A DNA stretch of 64,000 nt from Thermoleophilia bacterium (GCA_020053595.1 JAGVMV010000010.1:44189-108188); one strand, 5' to 3'; counted from the first letter of the stretch, positions 26,364 through 34,434 are shown. Numbers and translations: made by a program. The notes: generated by a model not told the origin, from the sequence alone.

Positions 26364-27302
26364 CTATCCTGCCAGCGCGCAGAGCAGAATCTCCTCGACC
26401 AGTTCGTTGAAGCCGATGCCGACCGCCTGGGCGGCCATGGGCAGCAGGCTGGTCTCGGTGAAGCCGGGGATGGTGTTGACCTCGAGCACCCAGAGGCCGC
26501 CGTCCTCATCCATGATGATATCCACACGGCCGAAGCCGGAGCAGCCAAGCCGCTGGAAAACCTTCAGTGAGAGCTCCGCGACCTGGGCGGACACATCATC
26601 AGGCACTTCCGCCGGCACCAGGTATTCAGCCTTGCCCATGGTATAACGCGATTCGAAATCGAAGAAATCCGTCTTGGGCCGGACCTCTACTACCGGCAGC
26701 GCCCGCGGCTCTTTGCCGAGGATGCTGACCGCCAGCTCCCGGCCTTTCACATATTTCTCCAGCAGGACCTTGTTGTCAAAACTGAACGCGGAGATCAGGG
26801 CCGCGGGCAGCTCGCTGACGGTGTGGGCAAAACGGATGCCCAGCGCCGAGCCCTGCGCCGCCGGCTTGACCACGATGGGAAAGCCCAGGTCATCGCCGAT
26901 GATCGGCATGGTGTCCACCGCGCCCAGCTCCTGGAATGCATCGCGGTTGAAAGCGAAAAAAGGCGGCGTCGGGATGCCGTCGGCTACGAAAGTGTGCTTG
27001 GAGAGCACCTTGTCCATGCAGCGTATCGATGGCAGCACGTCCGAGCCGGTATAGGGGATGCCGAGGATGTCCAGCAGCTCCTGGACGGTGCCGTCCTCGC
27101 CGCTGCGGCCATGCATGGCGATGAATGCCGCGTCCGGCTTCAGCTCCTTCAGCTTCTTCACCAGGCTCTCGTCGACGTCGATGCCCTCGACTGAGTAACC
27201 CGTCTCCTTCAACGCCTTCTCTATCCTGGCGCCGGATTTGAGCGAGATGTTACGCTCCAGCGAACGCCCGCCCTTGAGGACCGCTATTGTTTTTTTGCTC
27301 AT
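26364..27302 (-). CDS. ddl: D-alanine--D-alanine ligase
   Basis: A 312-residue ATP-grasp enzyme joining two D-Ala for peptidoglycan synthesis. It shows VLKGGRSLERNISLKSG at the start, AFIAMHGRSGEDGTVQELL, PYTGSDVLPSIRCMDKVLSK, the ATP-grasp lysine region IVVKPAAQGSALGI and the metal-binding end VLEVNTIPGFTETSL. GRSLER replaces the more usual GG-S-x-E-R-x-I/V-S; this is within family variation. It is next to a tRNA gene and an aminotransferase but is not clearly in an operon with either. Confidence 0.93.
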   Translation of the reverse strand: MSKKTIAVLKGGRSLERNISLKSGARIEKALKETGYSVEGIDVDESLVKKLKELKPDAAFIAMHGRSGEDGTVQELLDILGIPYTGSDVLPSIRCMDKVLSKHTFVADGIPTPPFFAFNRDAFQELGAVDTMPIIGDDLGFPIVVKPAAQGSALGIRFAHTVSELPAALISAFSFDNKVLLEKYVKGRELAVSILGKEPRALPVVEVRPKTDFFDFESRYTMGKAEYLVPAEVPDDVSAQVAELSLKVFQRLGCSGFGRVDIIMDEDGGLWVLEVNTIPGFTETSLLPMAAQAVGIGFNELVEEILLCALAG

Positions 27303-27366
27303 CTCAATCCCCCATCAGGTTGATTGTTGGCTGTTTGCCGCGCGGTTTTCGGCCGCGCCCCGAAGT

Positions 27367-28617
27367 TTACTCCGAACCTCGCAACGCCCGGAACAGTTTC
27401 ATTTGTTCCCTGATGACCTTGGCGATTCGCTTGATGCCCTCTTCAATGCGGTCTTCAGGAACGCCGCTGAAGGAAAGCCGCATGTGGTTGGCGCCGCTGC
27501 CGTCCACCCAGGCTCCCGAGCCGGGGACGAAAGCCACTTTCTGCTCCTCCAGGGCCAGGGCGAGCAGGTCAACGGTGTCCAGATATTCGGGCAGCGTGAC
27601 CCAGATGTAGAAACCGCCTTCCGGGTGCGTCCAGCTCGCCTCTTCCGGGAAATATTCGGTCAGCGCCGCCAGCATGGCGTCGCGGCGGCCGCGATATACC
27701 TTGATTACTTCCTCGACATAATCCTGCCAGCGAAAATCCTTGAAGTACTGGTTGACGATCATCTGCGCCAGCGTCGAGGGGCAGAGGTCGGCCGCCTGCT
27801 TGCCCAGGTTGAACTTGGCGAGCAGCGGTTGTGGCGCCACCATCCAGCCCAGCCGGATTCCCGGCGAGATGATCTTGGAAAAAGTGCTCAGATAGATGAC
27901 ATTGTCATCCTTGTCCAGCGAATAGAGGGTCGGCAACTGCTCGCCTTCGAAGCGCAGCTGGCCGTACGGATTGTCTTCAACGATGATCAGTTCATGCTGC
28001 CTGGCCAGTTCCACTACCTCCAGCCGCCGTTCCAGGCTGAGGCACACCCCGGCCGGGTTATGAAAATTGGGGATGACGTAGATGAACTTGGGCTTGGTAC
28101 CCGCTTGCCCGAGCCTGTCAATCTCGCCCCTGAGCAGGTCGGTGCGGATGCCGTCGCCATCTAGCGGCACCTGAATAACACTCGCCTCGAAGCTGCAGAA
28201 CGAGGGGATGGCGCCCGGATAAGTGGGCGCCTCGGCGATGATTGTATCGCCGGGGTCGACAAATATGCGCGTTACCAGGTCGATGCCCTGCTGGCCGCCG
28301 GTGGTGATGATAACGTCTTCCGGGTCGATGACCGTGTTCTCCTCGGCCATCACCTTAACTATGTTCCGCTTGGTCTCCTCGAAACCATCGGTGGGACCGT
28401 ACTGGAGCGCGGCGGCGCTGGAATGCATGGAAACCTCGTGGGTTACCCGGGCCAGCGTCTTGGCGGGAAAGCTTTCGGTGTTCGGCAGACCGCCGGCCAG
28501 GGTGATTACATCCGGGCGCGCCGTTATGGCCATCAGGTCGCGCATGACCGAAGAACGCATGCCGCTGGTGCGTTTCGCGTAAAAATCTTCGTATTTGTCA
28601 AAGTCTATCCTGGTCAT
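27367..28617 (-). CDS. PLP-dependent aminotransferase, class I/II (2-aminoadipate/LysN-like)
   Basis: A 416-residue fold-type I aminotransferase. Marks are SVMRDLMAITARPDVITLAGGLPN at the start (typical of the LysN/MocR-core group), YGPTDGFEETK, IITTGGQQGIDLV, IPNFHNPAGVCLS, the PLP-lysine motif YLSTFSKIISPGIRLGWMV (Lys near residue 247) and a C-terminal MRLSFSGVPEDRIEEGI. Substrates for relatives include 2-aminoadipate, aromatic amino acids and branched keto acids; the exact one is not clear. The start codon lies only about 8 bases after a good -10 element, so the mRNA may be leaderless. Confidence 0.88.
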   Translation of the reverse strand: MTRIDFDKYEDFYAKRTSGMRSSVMRDLMAITARPDVITLAGGLPNTESFPAKTLARVTHEVSMHSSAAALQYGPTDGFEETKRNIVKVMAEENTVIDPEDVIITTGGQQGIDLVTRIFVDPGDTIIAEAPTYPGAIPSFCSFEASVIQVPLDGDGIRTDLLRGEIDRLGQAGTKPKFIYVIPNFHNPAGVCLSLERRLEVVELARQHELIIVEDNPYGQLRFEGEQLPTLYSLDKDDNVIYLSTFSKIISPGIRLGWMVAPQPLLAKFNLGKQAADLCPSTLAQMIVNQYFKDFRWQDYVEEVIKVYRGRRDAMLAALTEYFPEEASWTHPEGGFYIWVTLPEYLDTVDLLALALEEQKVAFVPGSGAWVDGSGANHMRLSFSGVPEDRIEEGIKRIAKVIREQMKLFRALRGSE

Positions 28618-28625
28618 GACATTTG

Positions 28626-28654
28626 ATTCTAGTCGCGCCAGTTTCTAGAAGCAA
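28626..28654 (-). promoter_or_regulatory. promoter of the aminotransferase gene, possibly leaderless
   Basis: Reading the minus strand, TTGCTT (plus 28649-28654) and TAGAAT (plus 28626-28631) are separated by 17 bases. The ATG at 28617 lies 8 bases after the -10 element, and there is no Shine-Dalgarno sequence. Transcription would begin at or next to the start codon. Confidence 0.5.
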
Positions 28655-28725
28655 CAGCCCGGGAATGGTAGAATTCGGACGCTGGTTTTACCCTGGCGCA
28701 AACAATTATCGATTGGGGAGGTCCG

Positions 28726-29289
28726 ATGGCAGCTGCGTGGGCGATTGGAGCCGGCGCCGGCCTTGCGGGGCTGGCGGGCTTTCGCGTGTTCATACCTTTG
28801 GCGGTCTACATGTTCATGGCCCGCATGGGCTGGGTCTGGGGTTTCAGGGCCGATGGCATGGCATTCATGATTTCAGATGCGGCCGTGGTGATCCTCCTGG
28901 TCCTGGTCGTGATCGAAATCATGATGACTCGTGTGCGGGCTCTGGTGAGTATCGAGCGTGTACTGAGATTACCCCTGGCCTTTGCCGCGGGCGCCCTGGT
29001 CATGTCGGCGACCTTGGCCGGAGAGTTCCCCGGCGCCGTTCATTTCATCGGTATACCGGTGGGCGTGGCGCTCGCCCTGGCCGGCAACTATGTCCAACAG
29101 GGCCTGGTAATGATCGGCGATGGCAGGGACCCCGGTCCCGCGCTCGATATCACGGTTCTTTTTCTTTCAGTTCTGATGCTGCTGCTTCCTCCCGTGGGTT
29201 TTCTGTTTGTCTTAACCCTGATTTATCTGGTGTTTCGGGTGCGGCGGCTGAAAAAGCTCAAGTACAAGGGCCTGCGCGTTCTGGCCTGA
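28726..29289 (+). CDS. DUF4126 family membrane protein
   Basis: A 187-residue protein with about five membrane helices. The N-terminal part GAGAGLAGLAGFRVFIPLAVYM is the DUF4126 signature (a Gly-rich helix followed by an arginine), and a second related half GALVMSATLAGEFPGAVHFIG follows, suggesting an internal duplication. GGGGAGG lies 4 bases before the ATG. No function is known for the family. It is 16 bases upstream of the acylphosphatase gene and probably in one transcript with it. Confidence 0.7.
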   Translation: MAAAWAIGAGAGLAGLAGFRVFIPLAVYMFMARMGWVWGFRADGMAFMISDAAVVILLVLVVIEIMMTRVRALVSIERVLRLPLAFAAGALVMSATLAGEFPGAVHFIGIPVGVALALAGNYVQQGLVMIGDGRDPGPALDITVLFLSVLMLLLPPVGFLFVLTLIYLVFRVRRLKKLKYKGLRVLA

Positions 29290-29305
29290 GGATCGATGCA
29301 TTCTA

Positions 29306-29590
29306 ATGGCGCTCAAGCGTGCACACGTCTATATCACCGGCCGCGTCCAGGGCGTCTTCTACCGCGGCTGGATTAGCGAGAACGCTCACCGGCTGGGGCT
29401 CAGAGGATGGGTCCGCAACCGCTTCGATGGTAGAGTTGAGGCGGTCTTCGAGGGTAGTGGAGAGGCTGTCGGGCAGATGGTGAAGCAATGCCACGACGGT
29501 CCGCCCCACGCCCGCGTCGATTCCGTGCTCGATGATTACAGCGAGCCAGTTGAGGGGCTTGCGTCATTCGAAGTTAAGAGCACGACATAA
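29306..29590 (+). CDS. acyP: acylphosphatase
   Basis: A 94-residue enzyme hydrolysing carboxyl-phosphate bonds such as in acetyl phosphate or carbamoyl phosphate. The phosphate loop GRVQGVFYRGW (catalytic Arg near residue 20) and the catalytic asparagine in GWVRNRFDGRVEAVFEG are both present. The length is normal for the family. Acylphosphatases act in the cytoplasm; the physiological substrate in bacteria is usually undefined. Confidence 0.95.
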   Translation: MALKRAHVYITGRVQGVFYRGWISENAHRLGLRGWVRNRFDGRVEAVFEGSGEAVGQMVKQCHDGPPHARVDSVLDDYSEPVEGLASFEVKSTT

Positions 29591-29647
29591 AGGGACAAGC
29601 CAGCTACGTTGTCGTTGTACTAATGTTCCAGTCGAATCTGCAAGCGC

Positions 29648-29677
29648 CTTGTAAAATCACTAAACGACTTGTAAAAT
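29648..29677 (+). promoter_or_regulatory. direct repeat upstream of the toxin-antitoxin pair
   Basis: CTTGTAAAAT occurs at 29648-29657 and again at 29668-29677, 20 bases apart, which places both on the same face of the helix. The second copy ends 9 bases before the antitoxin start. AbrB-type antitoxins commonly repress their own operon through repeated sites, so this is a likely operator. Confidence 0.5.
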
Positions 29678-29686
29678 AGGATGATC

Positions 29687-29953
29687 ATGAGAAGCTCGAT
29701 ATCAAAAAGAGGACAGACGGCAGTGCCTGCCGCGCTGCGAAAGAAATACAACCTGGGCCCGAACACCAAGCTGGAGTGGATCGACTACCGCGGCCTGATC
29801 GTGGCCCTGCCGGTGGAGGGAGACCCGATAAAGGCTATTCGCGGCTTGACCAAAGGGGAAGGGCTGCACGGCCGGTTGATGGAAGCGCGTCGCCTGGAGC
29901 GCGGGCGGGATCGAAGAATCAAAGCCCGCACGAACCGCCGCCGTGCAAGCTGA
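29687..29953 (+). CDS. AbrB/SpoVT-type antitoxin
   Basis: A protein of about 88 residues with the swapped-hairpin DNA-binding motif SISKRGQTAVPAALRKKYNL at its start, characteristic of AbrB/MazE/VapB antitoxins. The C-terminal half is very basic (RRLERGRDRRIKARTNRRR), unusual for an antitoxin tail, which is generally acidic. The ATG at 29687 is preferred over 29681 because AGGA lies 5 bases upstream. It overlaps the following PIN gene by 11 bases, the usual sign of a coupled toxin-antitoxin pair. Confidence 0.8.
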   Translation: MRSSISKRGQTAVPAALRKKYNLGPNTKLEWIDYRGLIVALPVEGDPIKAIRGLTKGEGLHGRLMEARRLERGRDRRIKARTNRRRAS

Positions 29954-30356
29954 TAGATACGTTCTCGACACTTCCGCCATCCTGGCTCTCACCGGCGGGG
30001 AGCAGGGCGATGAACTCGTAACCAGGCTTCTTTCCCGCGCTGCTTCGCGCAAAATCAAAATCTTCATTTCCTTCGCCAGCTTCACCGAATGCTTCTACAT
30101 TCGCTGGCAGGCGGCGGGTGAAGAGGAAGCGCTCAAACTGGTACTGCACCTGGGACTGCTTCCCATTGAGCGTGTAGAGTCGGACGAAGAAACATCACTG
30201 CTGGCCGGCGAGCTGAAAGCGAACCACGCGCTCTCATTCGCCGATGCCTGGGTGGCGGCTCTCGCCATATCCCGTGGAGCCCGGCTGGTTCACAAAGACC
30301 CGGAATTCGAACAGTTGTCAAACAGGTTGACGTTTGTAAGATTGCCATATAAGTAA
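29943..30356 (+). CDS. vapC: PIN-domain ribonuclease toxin (VapC-like)
   Basis: A 137-residue PIN nuclease. The four acidic residues of the fold can be placed: YVLDTSAIL (first Asp), the glutamate in FASFTECFY, and SFADAWVAALA with the following KDPEFEQL. VapC toxins cut tRNA or rRNA and are blocked by their cognate antitoxin. The GTG start overlaps the antitoxin gene, so translation is coupled. The pairing of an AbrB-type antitoxin with a PIN toxin is a common VapBC variant. Confidence 0.85.
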   Translation: MQADRYVLDTSAILALTGGEQGDELVTRLLSRAASRKIKIFISFASFTECFYIRWQAAGEEEALKLVLHLGLLPIERVESDEETSLLAGELKANHALSFADAWVAALAISRGARLVHKDPEFEQLSNRLTFVRLPYK

Positions 30357-30482
30357 GCTTTAAGAACAAAATCCGGGAAGCCCATCATCTTGATCTCTTA
30401 TCAATCGGAACCAGTGATTCCCGCCTATAAATACGCATAAACAGTAGCGCATTCTGATTAGTAAGTTAAATATTTGTATACC

Positions 30483-31289
30483 TCAATCCCGCCCGTGGTG
30501 ATCCTTCAGATGGCTGTGCGGATGGTAATGCTCGATGCCGCCGTGCCGGTGCGGGTGATCATGGATCAGGTTGGCGGTCAAGAGCAGCTCCCGGTCGCCA
30601 AGGATCACCGCCGCCTCGCCCTCGCCCGCCAGCCGGTGGTCCTCTCCTAGCACGATAACCCGGTCAGCGATCTCCGCCGCCAGGCGCAGGTCCTGGGTGG
30701 CGGTCACTATCGTCTTGCCCGCCGTCGTCAGCTGCAAAATCAGCCGTATCAGGAAGCTCTCGGTCTTGGGATCCAGCCCCGCGGTCGGCTCATCGAACAG
30801 CAGAACCTCCGGCCCTATGGCCAGCACCGAAGCCAGCGCCACCTTTTTCTTTTCACCGCCGCTCAAGTGATAAGGCGGGCGCTCCCGCAAATGTTCGAGC
30901 CCCAGAATATGCAGTGTGTCTCCGGTCCGCTTCTCCACTTCTTCCGGCGGCAGACCCAGGTGCAGCGGCCCAAAGGCGATCTCGTCCCAGACGGTGGCTG
31001 AAAACAGCTGGGCATCGGAGTTCTGGAAAACGAAGCCGACGCGCCGCCGGAACGATTGTGAGAATCCCTCGTCCTTCAAGGCTTCATCAGAGAGGCCGGC
31101 GCCGAAGGCCTTGATGCTGCCTCCAGTCGGGAAGATCAGGCCATCGAGCATCTTCAGCAGCGTCGACTTGCCTGAACCGTTGGCCCCGAGCAACACCACA
31201 CTTTCACCCGCACATATATTCAGGCTGATGCCGTCGAGCGCCGCCGCGTCCTCGTACCGGTATTCAACGGAGTCCACCTCGAAAATCAA
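30483..31289 (-). CDS. cbiO: nickel/cobalt ECF transporter ATPase
   Basis: A 268-residue ABC ATPase energising a CbiMQO-type ECF importer. Walker A is LLGANGSGKSTLLKML, the Q-loop region is FQNSDAQLFSATVWDEIAFGP, the signature is LSGGEKKKVALA and Walker B is LLFDEPTAGLD. The C-terminus is histidine-rich (HDHPHRHGGIEHYHPHSHLK), as in many nickel ATPases, and may bind the metal. It is the last gene of the cbiM-cbiQ-cbiO run and starts 9 bases after cbiQ. Confidence 0.92.
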   Translation of the reverse strand: MIFEVDSVEYRYEDAAALDGISLNICAGESVVLLGANGSGKSTLLKMLDGLIFPTGGSIKAFGAGLSDEALKDEGFSQSFRRRVGFVFQNSDAQLFSATVWDEIAFGPLHLGLPPEEVEKRTGDTLHILGLEHLRERPPYHLSGGEKKKVALASVLAIGPEVLLFDEPTAGLDPKTESFLIRLILQLTTAGKTIVTATQDLRLAAEIADRVIVLGEDHRLAGEGEAAVILGDRELLLTANLIHDHPHRHGGIEHYHPHSHLKDHHGRD

Positions 31290-31298
31290 TTTATTCCC

Positions 31299-32249
31299 TT
31301 AGCCAATGAGCAGATCACTCCCCAGCGCCGCGGCGCCAAATAAAATTATGGCGGTGAGCCACAACCAGTCTCCCCCGTTTGTTCTGAACTGGTGCAAGGT
31401 CAAAGGCTCTCCGGTGTAGCCGCGGCTGATCATGGCGGAGTAGACATCCTCGCTGAGAGCATGCGATTTGCTCAAAAGGGTGGCCATGCTGGAAGCGATG
31501 AAGCGCCGGTCTTCCCGGCGGCTGGAGCTTCCCACCAGGCGGCTGGTGCGCGCCGTGAACATATCAGTGGCCAGACCCAGGATAAGAAAAATATAGCGGT
31601 AAGTCATTGACAGGATGAGCACAAAAATGCGCGGCACCAGGAAAACCCGCAGCGCCTTGAGCAGGTCGGCCCAGCGCGTGGTCAGAGCCAGCAATACTGC
31701 CAGCGACACCGATGTGGCCACCCTGAGGATGAGCACTACCGCGCCCTTGAGCCCCTGGTGAGTGATGGCCAGGGAGTTGCCCAGAGACCATGGTCCCAGG
31801 GTGACCTCGCCACCGAAATCCCAGATCGTCCAGAGCGGGTTACCTGGCCGGAAGATGCTGAAGAGACTTGGAATGGCGATAATACCTGCAAAAACTGGAA
31901 TAAACAGCCACACACGCTTTGTGAAAAACTTCAGCGAAATCCGTGAAGCCGCCGCCATCGCCAGCGCCAATCCATACAGGCCGAGTATTATGTACCAGTT
32001 TCGCAGGAACGAAGCTACAACCAGTAGCCCCAGCAGACCCACGGTTTTGACCCGGGGGTCGGTCTCCTGCAACAGGCCCGGACGGCCGGCGATCTGCTCT
32101 GAGAATACGCTTCCGCGGATCGCCTGCGACATCCCGATGATCGTTTTCTGGATGGCACTTTCGTGCCGGGCGCGTCCTAACGAAAGGCACTGGCAACCGC
32201 CAGTACCTGTTTCGGTCATCCAGGCCGGCGTGGACAGGTCGTCAGCCAA
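31299..32249 (-). CDS. cbiQ: ECF transporter transmembrane (T) component
   Basis: A 316-residue membrane protein with four to six helices and the T-component coupling motifs: ALRVFLVPRIFVLILSMTYR and the downstream ATSRLVG-type arginine region with SRGY near the end (YSAMISRGYTGEPLTL). The N-terminal 40 residues include a Cys-Gln-Cys stretch and are not part of the usual family, so the true start may be an internal ATG. It overlaps cbiM by 8 bases, so translation is coupled. Confidence 0.87.
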   Translation of the reverse strand: MADDLSTPAWMTETGTGGCQCLSLGRARHESAIQKTIIGMSQAIRGSVFSEQIAGRPGLLQETDPRVKTVGLLGLLVVASFLRNWYIILGLYGLALAMAAASRISLKFFTKRVWLFIPVFAGIIAIPSLFSIFRPGNPLWTIWDFGGEVTLGPWSLGNSLAITHQGLKGAVVLILRVATSVSLAVLLALTTRWADLLKALRVFLVPRIFVLILSMTYRYIFLILGLATDMFTARTSRLVGSSSRREDRRFIASSMATLLSKSHALSEDVYSAMISRGYTGEPLTLHQFRTNGGDWLWLTAIILFGAAALGSDLLIG

Positions 32250-33375
32250 GCTGCTCCTTGTTCCGTGATTTGCCGGTGAGCAGTCTCATGGCCATCAACG
32301 CCATCCCGCTAACCAGGAGCAGCCCCAGCACTCCGGATATCAAATAGGCGGGCGTGGATTCCCAAACGCCTGCTATTGAGACAGGTGCCTCCTCTTCGGC
32401 AACGCTTTCCTCGACAGCCACATTGGTCTCTTCTCCTGATCCGGCGTCGCCACCCTCGACAGCAACCGTCTCTTCGCCTTCAGGAAACGCGTATTCGGGC
32501 AGGAAACCTTCCCATCGGCCCGCGAAGTGGTCCATGCCCTCGGGGACATAGCCGATCTCCTTGTGAATATCTTCCGTCCCCCACTCACCCCAGGCGGTGC
32601 CGGTCGCCAGCAGTCCCAGCGGCACGAAGACCAGCAGCAGCACGATGCCGACGATCAGCGGTTTCAACCTGAAGCTGCCAGCCGCGGCCGCCTTCAATCC
32701 GGCGTAGTTATCCAGCAGGCTGGAATTCGTCCTCATCAGAAATACATAGATCAGGGAGGTCATTACCGCTTCAATCATTCCTACCACCAGCAAATGTGGC
32801 CCCATCATCGCCGGAATCGCGGCAGACAGGCCATAAGGCGAATACAACGCCGAACCGTCGGCGGCCTTGAACAGTTCTCCCTGCAAGCCGAACTCCACTG
32901 CCGTGAAAAACGCGGCTGCGTTGAGGCCTGCCCAGGCGCCGATGCCTGCGGCCAGCCAGAGCCGCGACGATCCCGGAGCAGCTCCTTTGGCAAGCAGCTT
33001 GTAGGTGAAGTAGCCGGTGACCGGGCAAATGAAGGCGATGTTGAAACAGTTGGCGCCCAGAGCGAGGATGCCTCCATCCCCGAAGAAGACAGCCTGGATA
33101 ACCAGTGCCACCGAAATGGCGATGATCGCCGCCCATGGTCCGATGACGATCGCCATGATCGTGCCGCCGACCGCGTGGCCGGTTGTGCCGCCGGGAAGGG
33201 GGATGTTGAACATCATGATGACGAAGGTGAAAGCGGCGCCGATCGCCACCAGCGGCGCCTGTCTGGAGCTGAGCGTACTTTTTACCTTATGGCCCGCCCA
33301 GTACCAGGCAGGGATCACAAAGGCCCACATTCCGCCAGCGGTCTGCGGGCTGAGATAACCATCCGGTATATGCAT
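32242..33375 (-). CDS. cbiM: nickel/cobalt substrate-binding membrane component CbiM, with C-terminal extension
   Basis: A 377-residue S-component. The N-terminus MHIPDGYLSP carries the conserved Met-His metal site that lies at the mouth of the binding pocket. Later membrane segments include the GGTTGHAVGGTIMAIVIGPWAA region and FFGDGGILALGANCFNIAFI. After about residue 230 a C-terminal region contains VPEGMDHFAGRWEGFLPEYAFP and an acidic linker followed by a last membrane helix, matching the PDGLE/CbiN-like extension fused in some CbiM. The pairing with CooT makes nickel the likelier metal, but cobalt cannot be excluded. Confidence 0.9.
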   Translation of the reverse strand: MHIPDGYLSPQTAGGMWAFVIPAWYWAGHKVKSTLSSRQAPLVAIGAAFTFVIMMFNIPLPGGTTGHAVGGTIMAIVIGPWAAIIAISVALVIQAVFFGDGGILALGANCFNIAFICPVTGYFTYKLLAKGAAPGSSRLWLAAGIGAWAGLNAAAFFTAVEFGLQGELFKAADGSALYSPYGLSAAIPAMMGPHLLVVGMIEAVMTSLIYVFLMRTNSSLLDNYAGLKAAAAGSFRLKPLIVGIVLLLVFVPLGLLATGTAWGEWGTEDIHKEIGYVPEGMDHFAGRWEGFLPEYAFPEGEETVAVEGGDAGSGEETNVAVEESVAEEEAPVSIAGVWESTPAYLISGVLGLLLVSGMALMAMRLLTGKSRNKEQLG

Positions 33376-33410
33376 TTGCTCTCCTGTGCCGCCCCAGAAT
33401 AAAGAGGCTA

Positions 33411-33596
33411 CTATCTAACCAGGTAAACCTTGTGCTCGAGGAGCTTCAGCTCCTTGAATTCAGCCTCGACTATCTCCTGCCGCCCGAGCAGATCGGTGAG
33501 CACGAGCCGTTCACCCTCGGGTTTTATGCTGGCCACATCTTCCATGAGAATCTTTTCTTTTCCGTTCTCGAGCAGATATACCGCAAGTTCACACAT
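33411..33596 (-). CDS. cooT: CooT family nickel-binding protein (copy 1)
   Basis: A 61-residue protein beginning MCELAVYLLENG. In the characterised CooT of Rhodospirillum rubrum the second-residue cysteine binds nickel; it is kept here. The segment MEDVASIKPEGERLVLTDLLG and the closing HKVYLVR fit the family. It overlaps the DUF3842 gene by 8 bases and leads directly to cbiM, so its nickel role is supported by context. Confidence 0.85.
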   Translation of the reverse strand: MCELAVYLLENGKEKILMEDVASIKPEGERLVLTDLLGRQEIVEAEFKELKLLEHKVYLVR

Positions 33597-34038
33597 CAGT
33601 CTTCACCTCCCCATCAATACCGAGAAGCTGTCTGACTCGAGCCAGCGCTTCTTCCATCAGGTGCGGCAACGGCTGCCGGTCGACCCCGACGAAACTGATG
33701 TGAAACTGGCCCAGGGGCAATAGTATTTTCTCCCCCGGTGAAGAAGCGATGGCTTCAGCCATGCCGGATGTCAGTTCACCCATGTAGGAATTGGGGATGA
33801 CTGATGCCACCGGCGCCAGAATAATGTCCGCCTGGTCGATTGAAACGCGAATGGCATTCTCGCCGGTGGCGCCCCGGTTGGCGCGGGCTTTCATCATGTT
33901 GGCGGTTGCGGCGGAGTTGGTGCCGAAGACCATGATTTCAATCTCCGCCGGCAGCTCACGCCGCAGCTGGCTCACTATCTGATGACCGATATTGCCACCC
34001 ATGCCGTCGATCACCGCGATAACCTTGTTTTTTCCCAT
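33589..34038 (-). CDS. DUF3842 family protein
   Basis: A 149-residue protein with a Rossmann-like glycine motif at its start (AVIDGMGGNIGHQIV) and a repeated domain pattern including VFGTNSAATANMMKARANRGATGE and LAPVASVIPNSYMGELT. DUF3842 proteins of anaerobes have no known activity, but several occur beside cooT or nickel transporters. AAGGAGGG lies 5 bases before the ATG. It is probably the first gene of the DUF3842-cooT-cbiMQO unit. Confidence 0.75.
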   Translation of the reverse strand: MGKNKVIAVIDGMGGNIGHQIVSQLRRELPAEIEIMVFGTNSAATANMMKARANRGATGENAIRVSIDQADIILAPVASVIPNSYMGELTSGMAEAIASSPGEKILLPLGQFHISFVGVDRQPLPHLMEEALARVRQLLGIDGEVKTDV

Positions 34039-34063
34039 GCCATCCCTCCTTAAAATACAAAAA

Positions 34064-34167
34064 ACCTCGAAGACGGGAGCCCACCGGCTCTTCCAGACCT
34101 TCGAGGTCGGATCGAAACAGATTTGGTTAAAGAGCTTCGGCTCCCTGAAGAGAGGCTTCGGCCTCTC
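34064..34167 (-). promoter_or_regulatory. structured leader with terminator before the DUF3842-cooT-cbiMQO operon
   Basis: On the minus strand three hairpins come in series. GAGAGGC-CGAA-GCCTCTC (plus 34150-34167) and a small GAGC-CGAA-GCTC (34132-34143) precede a long stem ACCTCGAAG/CTTCGAGGT (34064-34072 with 34099-34107). This stem has an inner GAGCC/GGCTC pair and is followed by TTTTTTG. The last is a convincing terminator 26 bases before the DUF3842 start. It could end the upstream cooT transcript or act as an attenuator for the importer operon. Confidence 0.55.
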
Positions 34168-34248
34168 GAATCAAAAGATAGCCGATTAACAGTGACGAGT
34201 CAAATGCCGGAAGCCGGTCCCTGCCGCCGGATTGCGCTCTCTGCCTGT

Positions 34249-34434
34249 CTATCGGCCCAGAAACACCTTGTGATCGAGCAGTCTTATTTCGAGTATCCGG
34301 GCGTCAATGACCTTCTGCTGGCCGAGTATGTCGGTCAGAACCACCGCGTCACCTTCGGGCACGATATTGGCGACATCTTCCATGACGAGTTTTTCCTCGG
34401 CTTCTCCGAGCATGTACACATTGAGTTCACACAT
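34249..34434 (-). CDS. cooT: CooT family nickel-binding protein (copy 2)
   Basis: A 61-residue paralogue of the protein at 33411-33596, beginning MCELNVYMLGEAEEKLVMEDV and ending HKVFLGR. The nickel-binding Cys2 is conserved. The two copies share the overall pattern but differ at roughly half of their positions, so they are not a recent duplication. This copy stands alone upstream of a terminator and the structured leader of the importer operon. It may be regulated separately. Confidence 0.82.
   Translation of the reverse strand: MCELNVYMLGEAEEKLVMEDVANIVPEGDAVVLTDILGQQKVIDARILEIRLLDHKVFLGR

Noticed and set aside
32527..33402. A 291-residue plus-strand frame opposite cbiM
   Set aside because: It has no recognisable domain and odd composition (many His, Arg, Gln), while cbiM on the minus strand has all family motifs.
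34064..34249. Possible NiCo (czcD) riboswitch before the importer operon
   Set aside because: I could not place the conserved core bases of that class; only generic hairpins and a terminator are visible. It is kept as a structured leader of unknown type.
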